A stretch of DNA of 64,000 bases, taken from Tubiluchus corallicola. Its lineage: Eukaryota > Priapulida > Priapulimorpha > Priapulimorphida > Tubiluchidae. Below, one piece after another: positions 1 through 13,495 of this stretch. Where the stretch lies: positions 837,001 through 901,000 of the forward strand of contig JAQGDQ010000009.1 of the NCBI GenBank assembly GCA_030141605.1, written 5' to 3'. Position numbers and translations under genes: made by a program. The notes under the pieces were generated by a model. That model was not told where the DNA came from and searched no databases. It worked only from the letters and a program-made list of their open reading frames with translations. Position 1 is the first letter of the stretch; every line of letters starts with the position of its first letter.

Positions 1-635
1 TAAATAAAAACTACCTCCTACAAAATATAAAAGGAAACATACTATTTTTTTAAGAATGGTTTACATGCAAGGACTATTACCACACAAACGCAATTTCGCG
101 TTGACACGTCAAGTACTCGCTATTTCATACATTTTGCCATTTGCTAGTGTCTGCATCTCAGAAATGCATTGCACAAAAAACAGGGGATAGACCTCTCAGT
201 TGAGAAGCGCTCGGTTGTGACGTAGTGTGCATGTTCAACAGCTCATGCGTGAGCACAGCAGTAAACTTGAAATCTGAATTTTAAACCTAAAATTTGCCGA
301 GTTTTTGTGCATAACACTCAATGTTGTACAGTAGCACTGCACTTCAATTTTTGCTTTTGCAAACACGTACAGCATGCTCACGGAATGTTTTCTGGTGTAG
401 AAAATTATGGTCAGTTGTGATGTCATCACTAGTTGGACTCACCAGCCATTAAATGAGTTTTTAACCCGCTATTCAATTATCAGAAATGCCTTGGCATTAT
501 TGTGGGTGCTACAATGTTAACTTTTTAAAGTGCTTCAAAATGGGATAGGAAATGAAAAATCATCTTGGTTTCCTTTAAAGCATGAAGTAATACAGCTGCA
601 TCACTAACATTAGAAGAAATGTGTAAAACATATAC
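1..635. other. NAPA downstream intron sequence, no exon seen
   Basis: This stretch follows the last visible alpha-SNAP exon (636-720) on the minus strand. I find no exon matching the remaining C-terminal third of alpha-SNAP here, so it is probably intron and the gene continues past position 1. The short open frames on either strand show no recognisable protein and no splice-consistent continuation. Confidence 0.6.
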
Positions 636-3600
636 CTTCTCATAAATCTCTATAGCCTCTTCATATCGTTCTAATTGCGCATCATATTGTGCAATCTTCA
701 ATAAGCACTTATTAGCTGCACTGAAACACAGAAAAGATGACAATGCAAATTAAGGCCGTTATTTATGAGATTACAAGTTCAACATATCCCATCGATTGAC
801 AGTAAATTGTAACAGATTTCTTATTTTAGTGATTAAAATTGATTTACACTTTTTAAAATTTATTTAAAAAATTTATAGGATTTAACAAGAAAACAAAGTT
901 AAAAACTTTTTAATGTCTAACCTTTTTGATTCCTCGCCTTGGTAATAATCAGCGGCTTTCTGATAGTGCTGAATTGCCTACGAGAAAAAGTCAAAGTTGC
1001 GTAGCTATTAGGGGAGAGCATTCTCTACCACAAAAGTGAATTCAAATCACATCGAATTTACGACTTTCGAACTCGGATCAAACCAAATTTCAACATTTTC
1101 GAATCTGAATCTAATTCGTATTCAGTTTTAAAGATTTCTGAATAAATTATCGAATCTTTAATAAAAAGAATATTGCTTGATTTTGTTCTGCAGTAAAAGC
1201 ACTAAAAAGTTGTTTAAAATTGTGTGCAGATCCCACAGCTAAACTGTGCTGTTTGCATGATGTTTCAAATGTTTTAATGATAAGGACGTATGTGGTTGAA
1301 GTGCTGAATTATTTGAACCTATAATTTTAGGTACATGCAAATCAAATTCTAATGTTCGATGCTCACCACTAATAGTTATTGGTATTGGCAGTTCAGATAT
1401 AAACATAGACAGCAAAACTATTAATGTTTAAGTGATACTCTGAGGAAGCTGACTACAAAATACACCTGCTGATCCAGCCATGCTATACAAAGAACATAAC
1501 GAATAAATTGATATATTTTAAATAGTAAGTGTTAGTACTTTTTACTGTGAAACTTTTTAATTTTTGCCCGAGTTGCACATCTTGGTTTTTTTAGGATATT
1601 CATACCTTTTCCAGATCTACAGCTTCTGTTTCAAAGATTTCGGCCATTGTAATATGGTGCTTTGCAGCTATTGTAAATCGACCCTAAAAATATAAAAATT
1701 ATGCTTTATAGCTAAAGCAATAAGATTAACATACAGCATAATAAGAATCAACCACAAATTGATATCTCAATACCGTTATAATGAAGCAGTACTGTGAGGA
1801 ATCCATAAAGCAATTAAAATTTAAGAGAACAAATCCTTCAGAATTTATCCTGAACAAATTTACAGTTTTTATACAAATATGTGTCACTTTTACACCGAAT
1901 CCTTCTTAAACTTTGCATATTTCTCTAAAAGGTTTAGAAAGTCTGAGGTACAATCAGTTTTATTACTTTATCAATGATGTAATGCTAAAAATAGTTGTGG
2001 ACTCACCATGTCTGTAAATATCTCGACAGCACGTTGAAAACACCTAATAGCTTCTGCAACCAAGAAAAAGAAAAATTATTGCAACACACTAAATATGAAT
2101 TAATTTTGCTATCAGAAACCTAATTTAGCATGTTGGAAAATTGATTTCTATTATTTATAAAAATTAGTGCAACTGAAAAAAAGCCACTAGCAGATACAAA
2201 CTGTCAAAGTTCGTCAACAATGTTAAATATACATAGAGACAAAATTCATACTAAAAAACTTAGTGACACATCAAGATATATCTTTCATTGAAAAACTATA
2301 TACTATAATTACTAAAAATCCCACAATTAAAACAAAACACACATTCATTCTGCCATTCAGAGCATATGTTGGCAGTATTGGAAAAAATTGTCATTACACT
2401 TTTCTAAAGAGACCTACATTAATTTTAAGCACGTTTTTAAATGCATTAATGCACAGTGCAAGCAGGTATACTCTATACTCAAACATTGATGGTTTGACAT
2501 AACCGGTACAGTAAAGTTGGGACACTATGGTCACATCAGCGAATGACCGTATTTGGATATAATATGCATGTGTAACTTGTCTTGAAAAATACAGCTAGAT
2601 TTTACAGTAGAGCAAAGCTTCCTGGCAGTTGCCACCCTATTCACTAGCCAAATGCAGTGCTATATTACCTAAAAGTCAGGAAAACATCTCGACCACTTAA
2701 CTGATTCCTATGTTCATCAAAATACTGTATAGCTGTGTGCACACAAATCAATTTTAAGTAACAAAAAAGTTAACTTTAAGATTGAGAAGCATGCAAATGT
2801 GTACACATAAGATAATTTGCATATTAAGTACCTTGAGGATCACCTTTCCGGAAACACGTTGCTGCATCACAGTAATTTTGTGCAGCTTCATGTTTGCTTT
2901 GACTCTTAAGTCGAAGTTCGGCTGAATCACAAAATGCTTTTCCTGCAGCTGAAAAAAATTATATTAACATAGTTAATGCAATGCAAAATTTTCCATTATG
3001 AACCCCATTTGCATAAATGCTCTTCAAATTTCGAAGAAGCAGTTATCTTTTCTATATTCTCTGTATTAAAGCATATTTTAGCTCAACTAAATAATACAGA
3101 TCATAATTATGTAGTCACAGTATTAAATAAATAATAGAAACTAGCAGTTTATTACCATTCCAGTTTTTAGCCATTTTAAAGGTGTTAGCAGCTCTCACGT
3201 ACAATTCAGCAGCTTCCTCAACTTTCCCGCTAGCGCTTCTGAAATGATTATAAAAATTAGCACATATTATTTTACTGACTATGGCCGTATATGTCATAAC
3301 TAATAGACAATTACAGTTTACTTTAAACAACAATTGACTTAGTAGTAAACGAGTTGAAGAAAGAAAGGAGATGCTGAAAAACTATGAGGTAGTTCGGACT
3401 TTAACCCAATTAAAACTGCTTTATCATTTAAGCTACATACCCAGCATGACAAAGCAGGTTTTCAATTCTCAGTAAGTAATGCTGACTTTATTCAGGTTTT
3501 TACTAGTGATAAACATCTACATATGTACAGCAAAAAATAACAAAAGATGAAACGCAGCTAGTGTAAGGAAATGCCGACTAATTTGTAGTTGCAATTCCAT

Positions 3601-5233
3601 ACATAGTGACACTGTGATATTAGACAAGAGACTTATTTTAGATACCAAGCTTATGACTGCAACGTTTAAAAGGCACACCTCCCAAATCCTAGGAAAAAGC
3701 AAATGTTTCAAAACATTTAAACAACATGCGGATTGCTTAAAAGACCTGGACATTTTATATCGCAAATACAAAATCAGGTTATGATCACTATGGCAGTGAA
3801 TCGTTTTTCGAGAAAATTTAAGTTGATGTAGTTAAAACAAATTGAAAACACCAAATCACACTACACATTTGCTAAATTTCGTTAATGATCACAGTCATTT
3901 TCAATGCTAATTAGAGCTCTTCTTTTATTAAAGAAATTGCTTGGATGTGGTGGCACTCTAAACTGGCTTGCAGAAGAAAGGTTTCATTTATTCAGTAAAA
4001 TCAAATGTAGTAAGTCCTCGATTAGCGATGCTAATCTGTTCTGACAAAAGACGATGTTAACTAAAACATTGTTAAACATCGCCAAGCCTACCACACAAAC
4101 AACGTAAAAGAATTGAGATACATTCCAGAGTCAAACATCAATGCTGCTCGATTCAAACAAATGAAACAATTTAGGACATTTATTCATATTTCTACTGATT
4201 TATTTTTTCTGCTTGTTTGAAACCACTTATCTTTCTATCTACTACCTAGCTAGCAGATTCTGTTTTGTTAACAACGAAGCCCTATGCAGTTAGTAGTTAA
4301 ACACTGCATAGTAAAATCTAAACTCATTTGCTATGATATAACAAGACGTTGCAGGCAAAAGTCCCGAGGCACCTTGAGGCAAATAAATCGCAAACAAATC
4401 TCCTTTATGCAAACAGATTTAGCATTTAGCAGTCAGTCAGAAACAAAAACATAAATAATAACTGTACTGTTTTAAATTACTACATTTTTAAAACAGAATA
4501 ATGTAATATACTGTTTTACTGCTTCAAATTAGGTAAAAAGTTACTGATAAAAAATGGCTAGGAGTAGTAAAAATATCCTCGTTAAAATGAAACATGCGTC
4601 GTTAAGTGAGAAAAAGGTGTCAAATGTTCAGCATTTGTTAAAATAAAACGTTATTAAGCAAGGACTTACTGTATTTTATTTAGCACGAACAAAGCAAAAG
4701 TGCATTGTGAGACTGTAAATATGAATTAAAATTGTCTTACAGTGAATTTAAAGGTCTGACAAGGTCGAATGGTCCAATTCGATAACCAGTCAGTCCAGCT
4801 GACGAAAATGGGTAACCAATTCACAGTGACCAGAAAGGATCGAGCAAAGAAAGTGAAAGCTAAAGATTAATAAGGTAAAGTAAGCCTAATCCTAATAACT
4901 TGTAACTCTCACAATCAACCAAAATTTTGGTTAAACGAACTAAACCAGCGATCGAATCTTTTCACGGCCATGAATGAACGATCTCCGATCTCAACTGCTT
5001 TTTATTTTTTTAGTCAAACAGATCAGAACCGTCTCCACTTTACGGAACAGCGATGGCTTTGCACTGCTGATAAAATTTAATGGTTTTAATAATAATTATC
5101 TAATGTAAAGCAAGAAATTTGGAAAACAGGCATACCCAAAAAAGCCGCCAAATAACCCTGACGTTCCTTTGGCTTTTTTCTGGGCCTCGGCCAGAAGTTG
5201 CATAGCTTTTTGCTCATGTGCACTATCTCCCAT
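636..5233 (-). CDS. NAPA: alpha-SNAP (NSF attachment protein), 5' seven exons, partial
   Basis: Soluble NSF attachment protein: it binds assembled SNARE complexes and recruits the ATPase NSF to disassemble them after membrane fusion. Coding exons in transcript order are 5233-5136, 3238-3156, 2948-2832, 2053-2007, 1683-1606, 977-922 and 720-636. Phases close exactly over 188 codons. The start MGDSAHEQKAMQLL and the following LFGGFFG match the N-terminal membrane-contact region of the family. The TPR-like helical repeats follow, with recognisable stretches EEAAELYVRAANTFKMAKNW, GRFTIAAKHHI, AADYYQGEES and ANKCLLKIAQY. Known alpha-SNAPs are about 295 residues, so roughly the last third lies off the window. 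Intron 1 (about 1.9 kb) holds a pogo-like element at 4008-4671. The intron before exon 6 holds a hAT MITE that begins only 31 bp from that exon. The protein could be the beta-SNAP type, since invertebrates usually have one ancestral gene. Confidence 0.93.
1009..1371. mobile_element. hAT-type MITE, copy 1
   Basis: This is a non-autonomous DNA element of about 363 bp, related along its length to 21965-22338. Both ends carry the short inverted terminal motif (TAGGGG-GAGC at the left, GCTCACC-CTA at the right). The flanking 8-mers GTAGCTAT (1001-1008) and ATAGTTAT (1372-1379) agree at six of eight positions, consistent with an aged hAT 8-bp target duplication. It sits in a NAPA intron, with its edge 31 bp upstream of exon 922-977. 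No coding capacity is seen. Confidence 0.75.
4008..4671. mobile_element. pogo/Tigger-like non-autonomous DNA element
   Basis: The right end reads CAGTAAGTCCTTGC on the complementary strand and is followed by TA (4672-4673). The left end reads TAGTAAGTCCTCG. The inverted termini, the CAGT.. start, the -CTCG- motif and the TA target dinucleotide fit the pogo/Tigger branch of Tc1/mariner. The left terminal dinucleotide is mutated, so the exact left border is uncertain. No transposase frame is seen. It lies in NAPA intron 1. Confidence 0.5.
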
Positions 5234-6206
5234 GGCTTTTTCTTGCGCAACCAATTAAAGAAAATTTCTAAAAACTCCCATACACTTTCCACACTTTTCG
5301 TGTACGTTCACTTGTTTTTGTTTTCACAAACTGCATTGTGGGCAACTACTTGTACATTACGGAGCGCAAAAATAGTCACATACGATTTTTAAGTTACTGA
5401 GAGAATATAATACCCTCTACACTTTAATACTCACTGACGATGTAATCTCATCAAAATATTTGTTTAGCCGTGAAGCTGGTGTTATGTTCGTTTTCACTCT
5501 CATAATACAAAACTCTATCATTTATTCATTCGAAAATCCATCGTCAGGCAAGCAATGCACATTCTTAGATTTTCACGAAAATTCGTACTATGGACAACTG
5601 TAAACAAAAACCAGAGCACGGTAGCAATTCACAGGCTTTGGCGTAACTGTCATTTTATTATTACTATCATTTTGGGAACAGTAAGCAAAGACCACGTAAA
5701 ATGTCTGCACATTGTTTTAACGTCACTTCAGGAGCAGAAACCACTATTGATCAGAAGTTATGTATCCGTGTTTGTCATTTCAACGCTGTGGTTCAAATGG
5801 TTTTTTCAATATTGTTCTGATATGGTATATGGTTTAATATAGTAAACGATATTCTAAACAACATACCCAGGTAGCTGGGCAGAAAAAAAATAAGCGATAA
5901 ACCCAATGCTTCATATTCTGGACTAGTCGTAGAATGCAGGTTAGTCATCATGTACAACAAGCTCGCTGCTAATGGGCTTGAGTAACAGATCACAAAAAAG
6001 AAATAAACTATTTTCTTTTTTACTCAACCAGCAGTTTCACTGAAGGTTACTCTATTCGTATATGTGTATCATTCTTGCTAAACATGCAACAAAAACCGTT
6101 CACTACTTAATAAATTGCACTAAGAATTAAAATAAGCCAAAAGTCAAAATCTGTTTGCTATTTACTGCTATTTCTTATTTTTATTTAAATGATAAAAACT
6201 ATACAT
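5234..6206. other. PRORP 3' flank and NAPA 5' flank
   Basis: This is intergenic sequence between two genes on the same strand. PRORP ends at 6207, and a minus-strand AATAAA lies at 6185-6180, only about 22 nt after its stop. NAPA begins at 5233. The rest should contain the PRORP 3' UTR and the NAPA promoter and 5' UTR. I see no further gene; open frames here, such as 5555-5842, look like chance. Confidence 0.55.
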
Positions 6207-9200
6207 TTATGATTTTGTTAAACAAAGCCAGGTATCGGGAACTTCGTATGAATATCTTGGTTTGCCGCTGTCATACGGTACGTGTATCACATTTTCTTTG
6301 CAATGGACAACTGTGTCAAACTTCATCGGAGCCTAAAAATAAATAAAAAAAATAATAAAAGTTACCTTTAATGTATGGTACAATAGAAAATAAGCACGTA
6401 TGCTGTATATACACACGTAGCCCACAATAAGAAAGCACAGACCTGTAGGTTTCTACTACATTCTAAATGACTGCCTTGTGTTTATCATAAAATTTGTTAC
6501 ACTTAGAAGAAAATCATTATTAATTTTATGTAGGATTTAGAGTGAGATGTATTAGATTTCCAGGCAACCTGGAATATTTAGATTCCAGAAATGGATGTAG
6601 TTTTCCAATACATTCAACCCACATGTAGCTGCATCTAATGTTCGTTGATGGTTGTTGAAACATATAAACATTTTACATATGATCATTTATCACTTCACGA
6701 AAATTGAGCTTTTGAAAAAATATATGACACTGGGTTAAAAATACCTTGAATTTAACTAATCCATCAGCAGTGATGTAAAGAACTAACATCTGATGGCTCA
6801 ACTGCCATTTCCTGAACAACACTTCAAATTTTTCACCTGAATAAGAGTTAGAAATTGATCACTGTGGTGAGTGTAAGCCAGGGATGTGTAACGACAGAAA
6901 TTTAACAAAACGATAACGATAGGATGCAATGCATTTTCCCAATAATACAATAAAGGTACGATATAATACATTATTCCAATCATATGATAAAGATAATCTA
7001 TTTTTCAGAAGATGTGATAAATATATTATGTATCTACTACTTTGCATGTGACCGCACTATGTAGTGAAGTTCAATGCACATCACTAAACTGACGAAAACA
7101 GCTGTTATTGCAGGGAGTAAGTAAAACAAAATTAGGTCTTGTTATCTCTAAAACTGTACTGGACTAGTAAAATTGTTTTCTGATGACTCTACACTCAAAT
7201 TATTTGTTGCTTCTTTTGTCCACTGGGTCGCTTAAATGAAAAAACTTACCCAATATTTGCAATTTTTTAAAAACTTCTTTAGATTACTCAGTTGATCACA
7301 AAACTTAACATAATTAACACGTTTCTTTGGTGGAGATAAAAAACCGGAACTGTTAGACAAAAACTGTTTGACAATTTTATATTTCTTTATTTGAGCTATG
7401 AGCTTGGGCAAACTTAGGACAAAAGAAAAACCAATCCAGACATGATTTTTATCATGTTTTTATCATGAAAAACAGGACATGTCTGGGGAAAACTGGACGC
7501 ATAGTAAGTCTCTGTGAAACCCACAAATGATTTCAGTAGTTAAGCATTCCTGCAAAAGTTTTGCCATATAAGATGCACTTCATGTTGACACCACCTTTTG
7601 AAAGGTATTTTAAGAAAAAGTTAACTAAGCATTAATATGGCTTTTAGTTGTTACGCCAGGCCCACTCATGGACCATTCAAACCAGTTTTGCATGGAGTTA
7701 TGGATGGTGTCAAGAAATGTGCGTGGCATATCTCTGTTTCTATGGTAACCCCAGTTTCTAGAATCTACCCCAGCAAACACAATTATAATGTACAAGGGAA
7801 TAGCCAGTAGATGTTTGACATTCTGACTAATTACCCTTCAGTGAACCATTTATCTATTCACCTCTAGTAGGCTTTGTTTGAAGTTTACAAAAAGATCTGG
7901 TCGATCTGTATTAAAGTGAGTTAATGCTGTAGCCTGCCCAGTGCATTATGTGACCTCCCACAGACTCCTCATCAAGGATATCCTGACATGCTAGTATATG
8001 GGTATGATTTGCTTTTGTATAATGTGATATTGTAAACATTTATTTACAATGTAGAATCTCACCCTTACTTCTTTATCGTTGTATCATGAATTAATTTATA
8101 TTACCAAAATGTAGCTAGGCCGTATGCTGTTATTATGAACTAGACCAATATTATCTATAAATTACTAATGTGACTTACTAATCCCTTCACACCATAATGT
8201 AAAATCTATCCAACAATTATGCACATATTTTAATCTCTTATTATTGACCTTCTTTAGATATACATTACAACCAGGTAGAAAGGAGCAATAATTTTTTTGG
8301 TTTCAAAAACAAAAATTAGATTTTTGAATATGGACCAAAACCTTAAGCACCAGTTTAGCTCTCCCACCTTTATGTCAAACAATTTTACACCGTTGTCAGG
8401 AAGTTTGTAGCAAAAGTATTAATAGAAAAAATGTCTTATTCTTATACAACTATGGTGATACCGAATTATGTTTTACGAACCTAATTTGAACAGATGATCC
8501 CTCATCATGTCCCCAGAAACAAATACTGTACCCAATCCGCTGTACATGGTAGCATATAAAAGAAACCTATCATCGTTTGACCTATAATAAAAACAAATTT
8601 TACAGCATTTTTCTATCAAACAATAATAACTACATACACATATTAACTCTGATTTAATTCAAGAACGTAAGAGTGGCAGTGCTGACAAAAATCACAGCAA
8701 GTATCAGTAATAGCCAACCATTGTTGATTTTCGCTCCTGGAATGCAATTGAATGCTTTTGAAGTATTTCTTACGGAATGCATTGTTCTGTTTAGCGACAT
8801 TTCGCTTAATGAGGTATCACGCTAGAATGCTTTAGCATTGTTAAGCGAGAACTTACTGACATTTTGTGAAAATAGAATACTTACAAATTTTCAGCGAAGA
8901 AGCAATCTGCCATATGTCGAACTGGACTCAGAAACTTTGGTGGCCATCTTAACATGTGTTTGCGGCCAAGCACGAGTACTTTTTTGTCTCTTGTGACTGT
9001 TAAATATTTGACCACCTGCAGCAACTAAAAGAAGAAAAACAGGTAATTAATTATATTTTTATACATGCATAGGTCACCACTGCGAGGTAAATAAGCACTT
9101 GCTTTATACTAAAACTTCAGTTTGCCTCTAAAGGTAATTCTGGTTTATTTTTCAAAAAAATTGAAAGTTACAATGAAGCATATTCATTACATTAAGCAAA

Positions 9201-12200
9201 CAACAATGACAGCATCTATGTTAACACATTCATTAAAATCAGGGGTACAGTTAACATAAACTATGTAAAAAGGTGAAATTTAAAGTCCAATCCACACATT
9301 ATAGATTTTAAAACTTCAAAAACCATAAAAACTTAAGAAATTAGCTTAGATCCATTCCTGCAGTGCTGCAGTAAAAACACAACTTGCATCAATGTGCACC
9401 GTGAATTATGACTAACATTAAGTGAAAGTTATAACAGCTCGGTTGGTTAGGACACTGGCTAAGATTGAGGGTTCGACACCGTACCGGCAATTTGCTTTAA
9501 TATTTAAAATTCAAAACCAAATTCAGCGAGTCTAAGTGTAATTTAAGAATACGTGTCCATAACAACGACAGTAGTGACGGCAGCAACTATGGCACTGATG
9601 ATGTATGACAGAAGTGATCAATTGGGCTCCATTCTAGGCATAAATCCAATAGCAAGATTGCTTAAGCCCCTAGCAGTTGATAGTTTAAGTTTTGGGACCT
9701 TTCAGCTCACTTCAATGCTTTATTTGTTAACGCCATGATGTAATACTGAAATTTTCTCATATTACTTACGATATGTATGCACAATACATTTGTCGCTTAA
9801 AATACTGTTGAAGGCATAACATGTTTATATTTTCAGTGAAAGATAATTTTCTGTCTCGGAAAGGTAAGTTAATAGTTACCTAGTGTAACTTAAGCTGTCT
9901 TAAAGTGTAAAACCTGTTAAGACTAAACTGGACATAACAACATATGCAAAAAATCTATCATTATTTGTTAATGAAGCAACCGTTAACTACGCAATGAATC
10001 TTAATGTGCAAAATAAAAAAACACAGCACTTCCATTTAAAATGGTGTAATGAAAACTCATCTGCCACAAAGCAAGCAATTTAATAGAAGCATTATCATTC
10101 AACAGTTTCCACTTACCGCGAGACCCAGATTACTCGCTTTCTTGTCAGATCTCCCAGCTGTATGAGAAACATTCAATCCGTCAATAACCACATCGTATGG
10201 TGCAGTTTTTTGAATAAACTTTTGGAACTGTTTAACTTCGACTGGATCTGAGCTCAAAAATACATCACTACCTGAACAAGTAAAACAATGTATAGGAAAA
10301 AAGCAGTGATGGGAGGAACCCGTGTACTTTTCTGTGAACTCAGGAAGTTGACACTTATTCTAAAAGCAACTTGAACTTGAATGTGAATGAGTTCACTGAA
10401 AAGGCAAACTTGCAGTAAGTTTCTAGTTAACCTAACAAGCTGAAAAGAGAAAAACGAAAAAACAAATTTCTGTTACACAAATCCTAGAAAACTATGGCGC
10501 TAATTTACAAAAGTCCTCAATTTGCAAAGTCTCTAAGCAGGATTCCTGATGACGTTGTAGTATGTTTGCCAAATTACTAAAAAAACTAAGCCAAATGCAG
10601 TTAAATTTAGCCAAATTCTAAGTGCAAAAAATAACTAAAACATGACCTGAAGGACTAATGCACAAATGTTGGTAAACGTGTTGACCTACTTATTTAATTC
10701 ACTAGTGGCGCCACTAGGTAGTTACTACAAACTTGTTCTATTGTGTAGTTCTATTGACTTTTAATTTGACGAAATTCGATTGTGAACTTGAACTGGAGTA
10801 AAATTCATTCTGGCCGGAAGGAATTTGAACTTGAACTAAATACATTTTACTACTAAAAAACTTGGAGTTTGAACAAGTTCGTTTCTTACTGGAAATTTCT
10901 CGTCGCTGGAAAAAAAGATCAGTAGAAATGCACATTTACTGGAATTTTAAATGAATCACATGCAGTAGCAATGAGACAAAGCATTTATATTACATTCGAA
11001 TACTGTGTGACACAAACCTTCAATGACTTGCTCCAGGAAATGCTGCCTCATTAGCTGAAATTCTTCTTTAGTTAAATTCATAGGATCCAAATAATCATGA
11101 CATGCTGAACATTCGCCTCTAAAGAACAACAGTTAGTGATTAAAATTTGCTGTACTGAGTGCATCTTATTACAGACAGTACAAGAAACTGGTAATTTAGA
11201 AAAAAAAATTACTATTGAAAACAATAGAACTATACTGCATATAAGATTTCAATGAAAATTTGACAGATAATGTGAAATAAGCCTGACTCCATGATAACCT
11301 CAATTGCATTTTACGTGTGATTTAGACAGATTTAATTTAAAGTGATTATTATGAAACCAATGTAGTAAACAACGAAATTTGTTATAGTAAACTTCACGCA
11401 AACACTAATTTTTGTGCAAACTTACCTTTTTGACATGTATGCCAATTTACCAACCCAGTTTTCCTGGCTGCAGCTTAAAAATAAAATACAAACAAACTGT
11501 TTAATCAAAAATACAGCAAAATTAATGATACGGGTATATCAAAAAAATCAATGTCTGTTATGTTTATACCTTAAACCTAGCAACACGAATAACAGATGAT
11601 AGAAAATATAAAGCAATTTTCTTCACAATTGTTTCATATTTATAGCTGCTACATGTGCATACTGGAGAACATTATCCATACCCACAAGGAAAAAATCTAA
11701 AACAAAGTTTGTATAAACAAGCAGCAAGGGAATGCTTCTATCACTCTTTTAATAAAAAACTGGCAGAAACAACAAAGAAACAGCAATATCTGTTTCCACT
11801 CTTTGATTCAGAAGCAATAGTAAAGAGAACTGTGTGATAACAGTGGTGATGATGCAGAACATGTGATAGATAGACATGTGTGAGACAGCAGTGATGATGA
11901 CGATGTTAAGGGCGACGTTATTGATGATGATGATGATGAAGTTATTAAATTAATGACAAAGGTATTAAAAATGACTGATAAGACTAATTAAGAAGGGTAG
12001 GTATGATTAAGGAGATGTGTACATGAAGGCATAGCAAATTTCCTTTGTCAATGACAGTTGGTGATAATTTCTTAAAATGAATGCAGCACTAATTTGACTA
12101 ATTAGAACCAGTTGCTTTGCCACAACACGGCACTTTGACGTGATTCACAAACCAACTCCTATTTGTTTTCTGAAATGTTTTCATTTTCTATTTTACACTT

Positions 12201-13421
12201 TCCTCCACCACATACAGACGAAAAATTCTTCTCTTTCTTGTTTTTATGTTTTCTACTGTCCAAGTGCAATAGTAAGTTTTAGGGAAATGCAATGCTGTGC
12301 AAATAAAATCAATAAAATAGCTAAAATAAAATAATCAGAATTATCATGAAGGCAAAGAAAATCTTGTTGAAAGTGCTGCATTAGTTACATAGTTATCATA
12401 ATGCATATTAGTTTTTGTGCCAACCGTGTAAATAACCAATTGCCAATGATTAGTTTCGAGGGGATAAGTTTACTAGAAAATGGCCGCAGAACAAAATCAG
12501 AAATTAATCTAGCAATTTTTTATTTCACTGAGCTGAGATTATCACAAATAGAAAATAACAAAAAAAGTAGTGTTTACCTTTCAAACCAATTTCTAACATC
12601 TGGCATAACTACACCTGGTAAGAGTAGCCTATAAGCCTGTAAAAACTTCAGCAACCTCTGCATCATTTCTCTACTCATACTGATGCTATCTTCATCTTGG
12701 CTACATAAGAAAAAAATTAAAACGACTCTATTTTATCTCTGAAGTGTTAAGAGAAAGAAACAGCTCTAAATTTATCTAGTCGATTGCACATTTCTAACTG
12801 TTTCATACACACTTAATGTTTAACTGTTTAGCATTTTTTTAATCATATACATTCTGAGCATGTTGTCAGACATATGAACAAGCTTGCTGTACTATGGTTT
12901 TAGTTACATAGTATATACTCAAATAATAAAAAATAAGGAACTTTATGTTATGTTACAGTTTGTATGGCAAATTTTGGCACGCTGTCTATATATACATGTG
13001 TGTGTGTGTGTTTGCTGAATGCATCCTACAAAAAATCATGAATGACACTGTAACAAACTTTCAATAATGACTCAATAAAATTATCAGACATAGTACAGTC
13101 ACAATAAAAAAACATTTCCTTTTACAAATTTTGAAAAGCAGTTGTATTAATAAGTAGAAAATTTATTAACATTTCATTTACCGCACATTATCAAACAGAA
13201 AATGCCTAAATGAAAAACTTCAAATACCATTTTAAATGTTTAAACTGTTTATCATTTTTTTAATCATATACATTTTGAGCATGTTATCAGACATATGAAC
13301 AAGCTTGCCATACTATGGTTTTAGTTACATAGTATATACTCAAATAATAAAAAATAAGGAACTTTATGTTATGGTACAGTTTGTATGGCAAATTTTGGCA
13401 CGCTGTCTATATATATATATA

Positions 13422-13495
<74 letters not shown>

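Noticed and set aside
2669-2742. Possible extra NAPA exon on the minus strand (acceptor CACACAG, then AIQYFDEHRNQLSGRD…)
   Set aside because: It reads into a stop before the donor-like site, and the family sequence runs directly from exon 2832-2948 to exon 2007-2053 with perfect phase.
10306-10935. Possible further hAT-like element (CAGTGATGGG at left, AACTTGAACT repeats inside)
   Set aside because: No matching right terminus or target duplication could be found, so borders and identity are unsupported.
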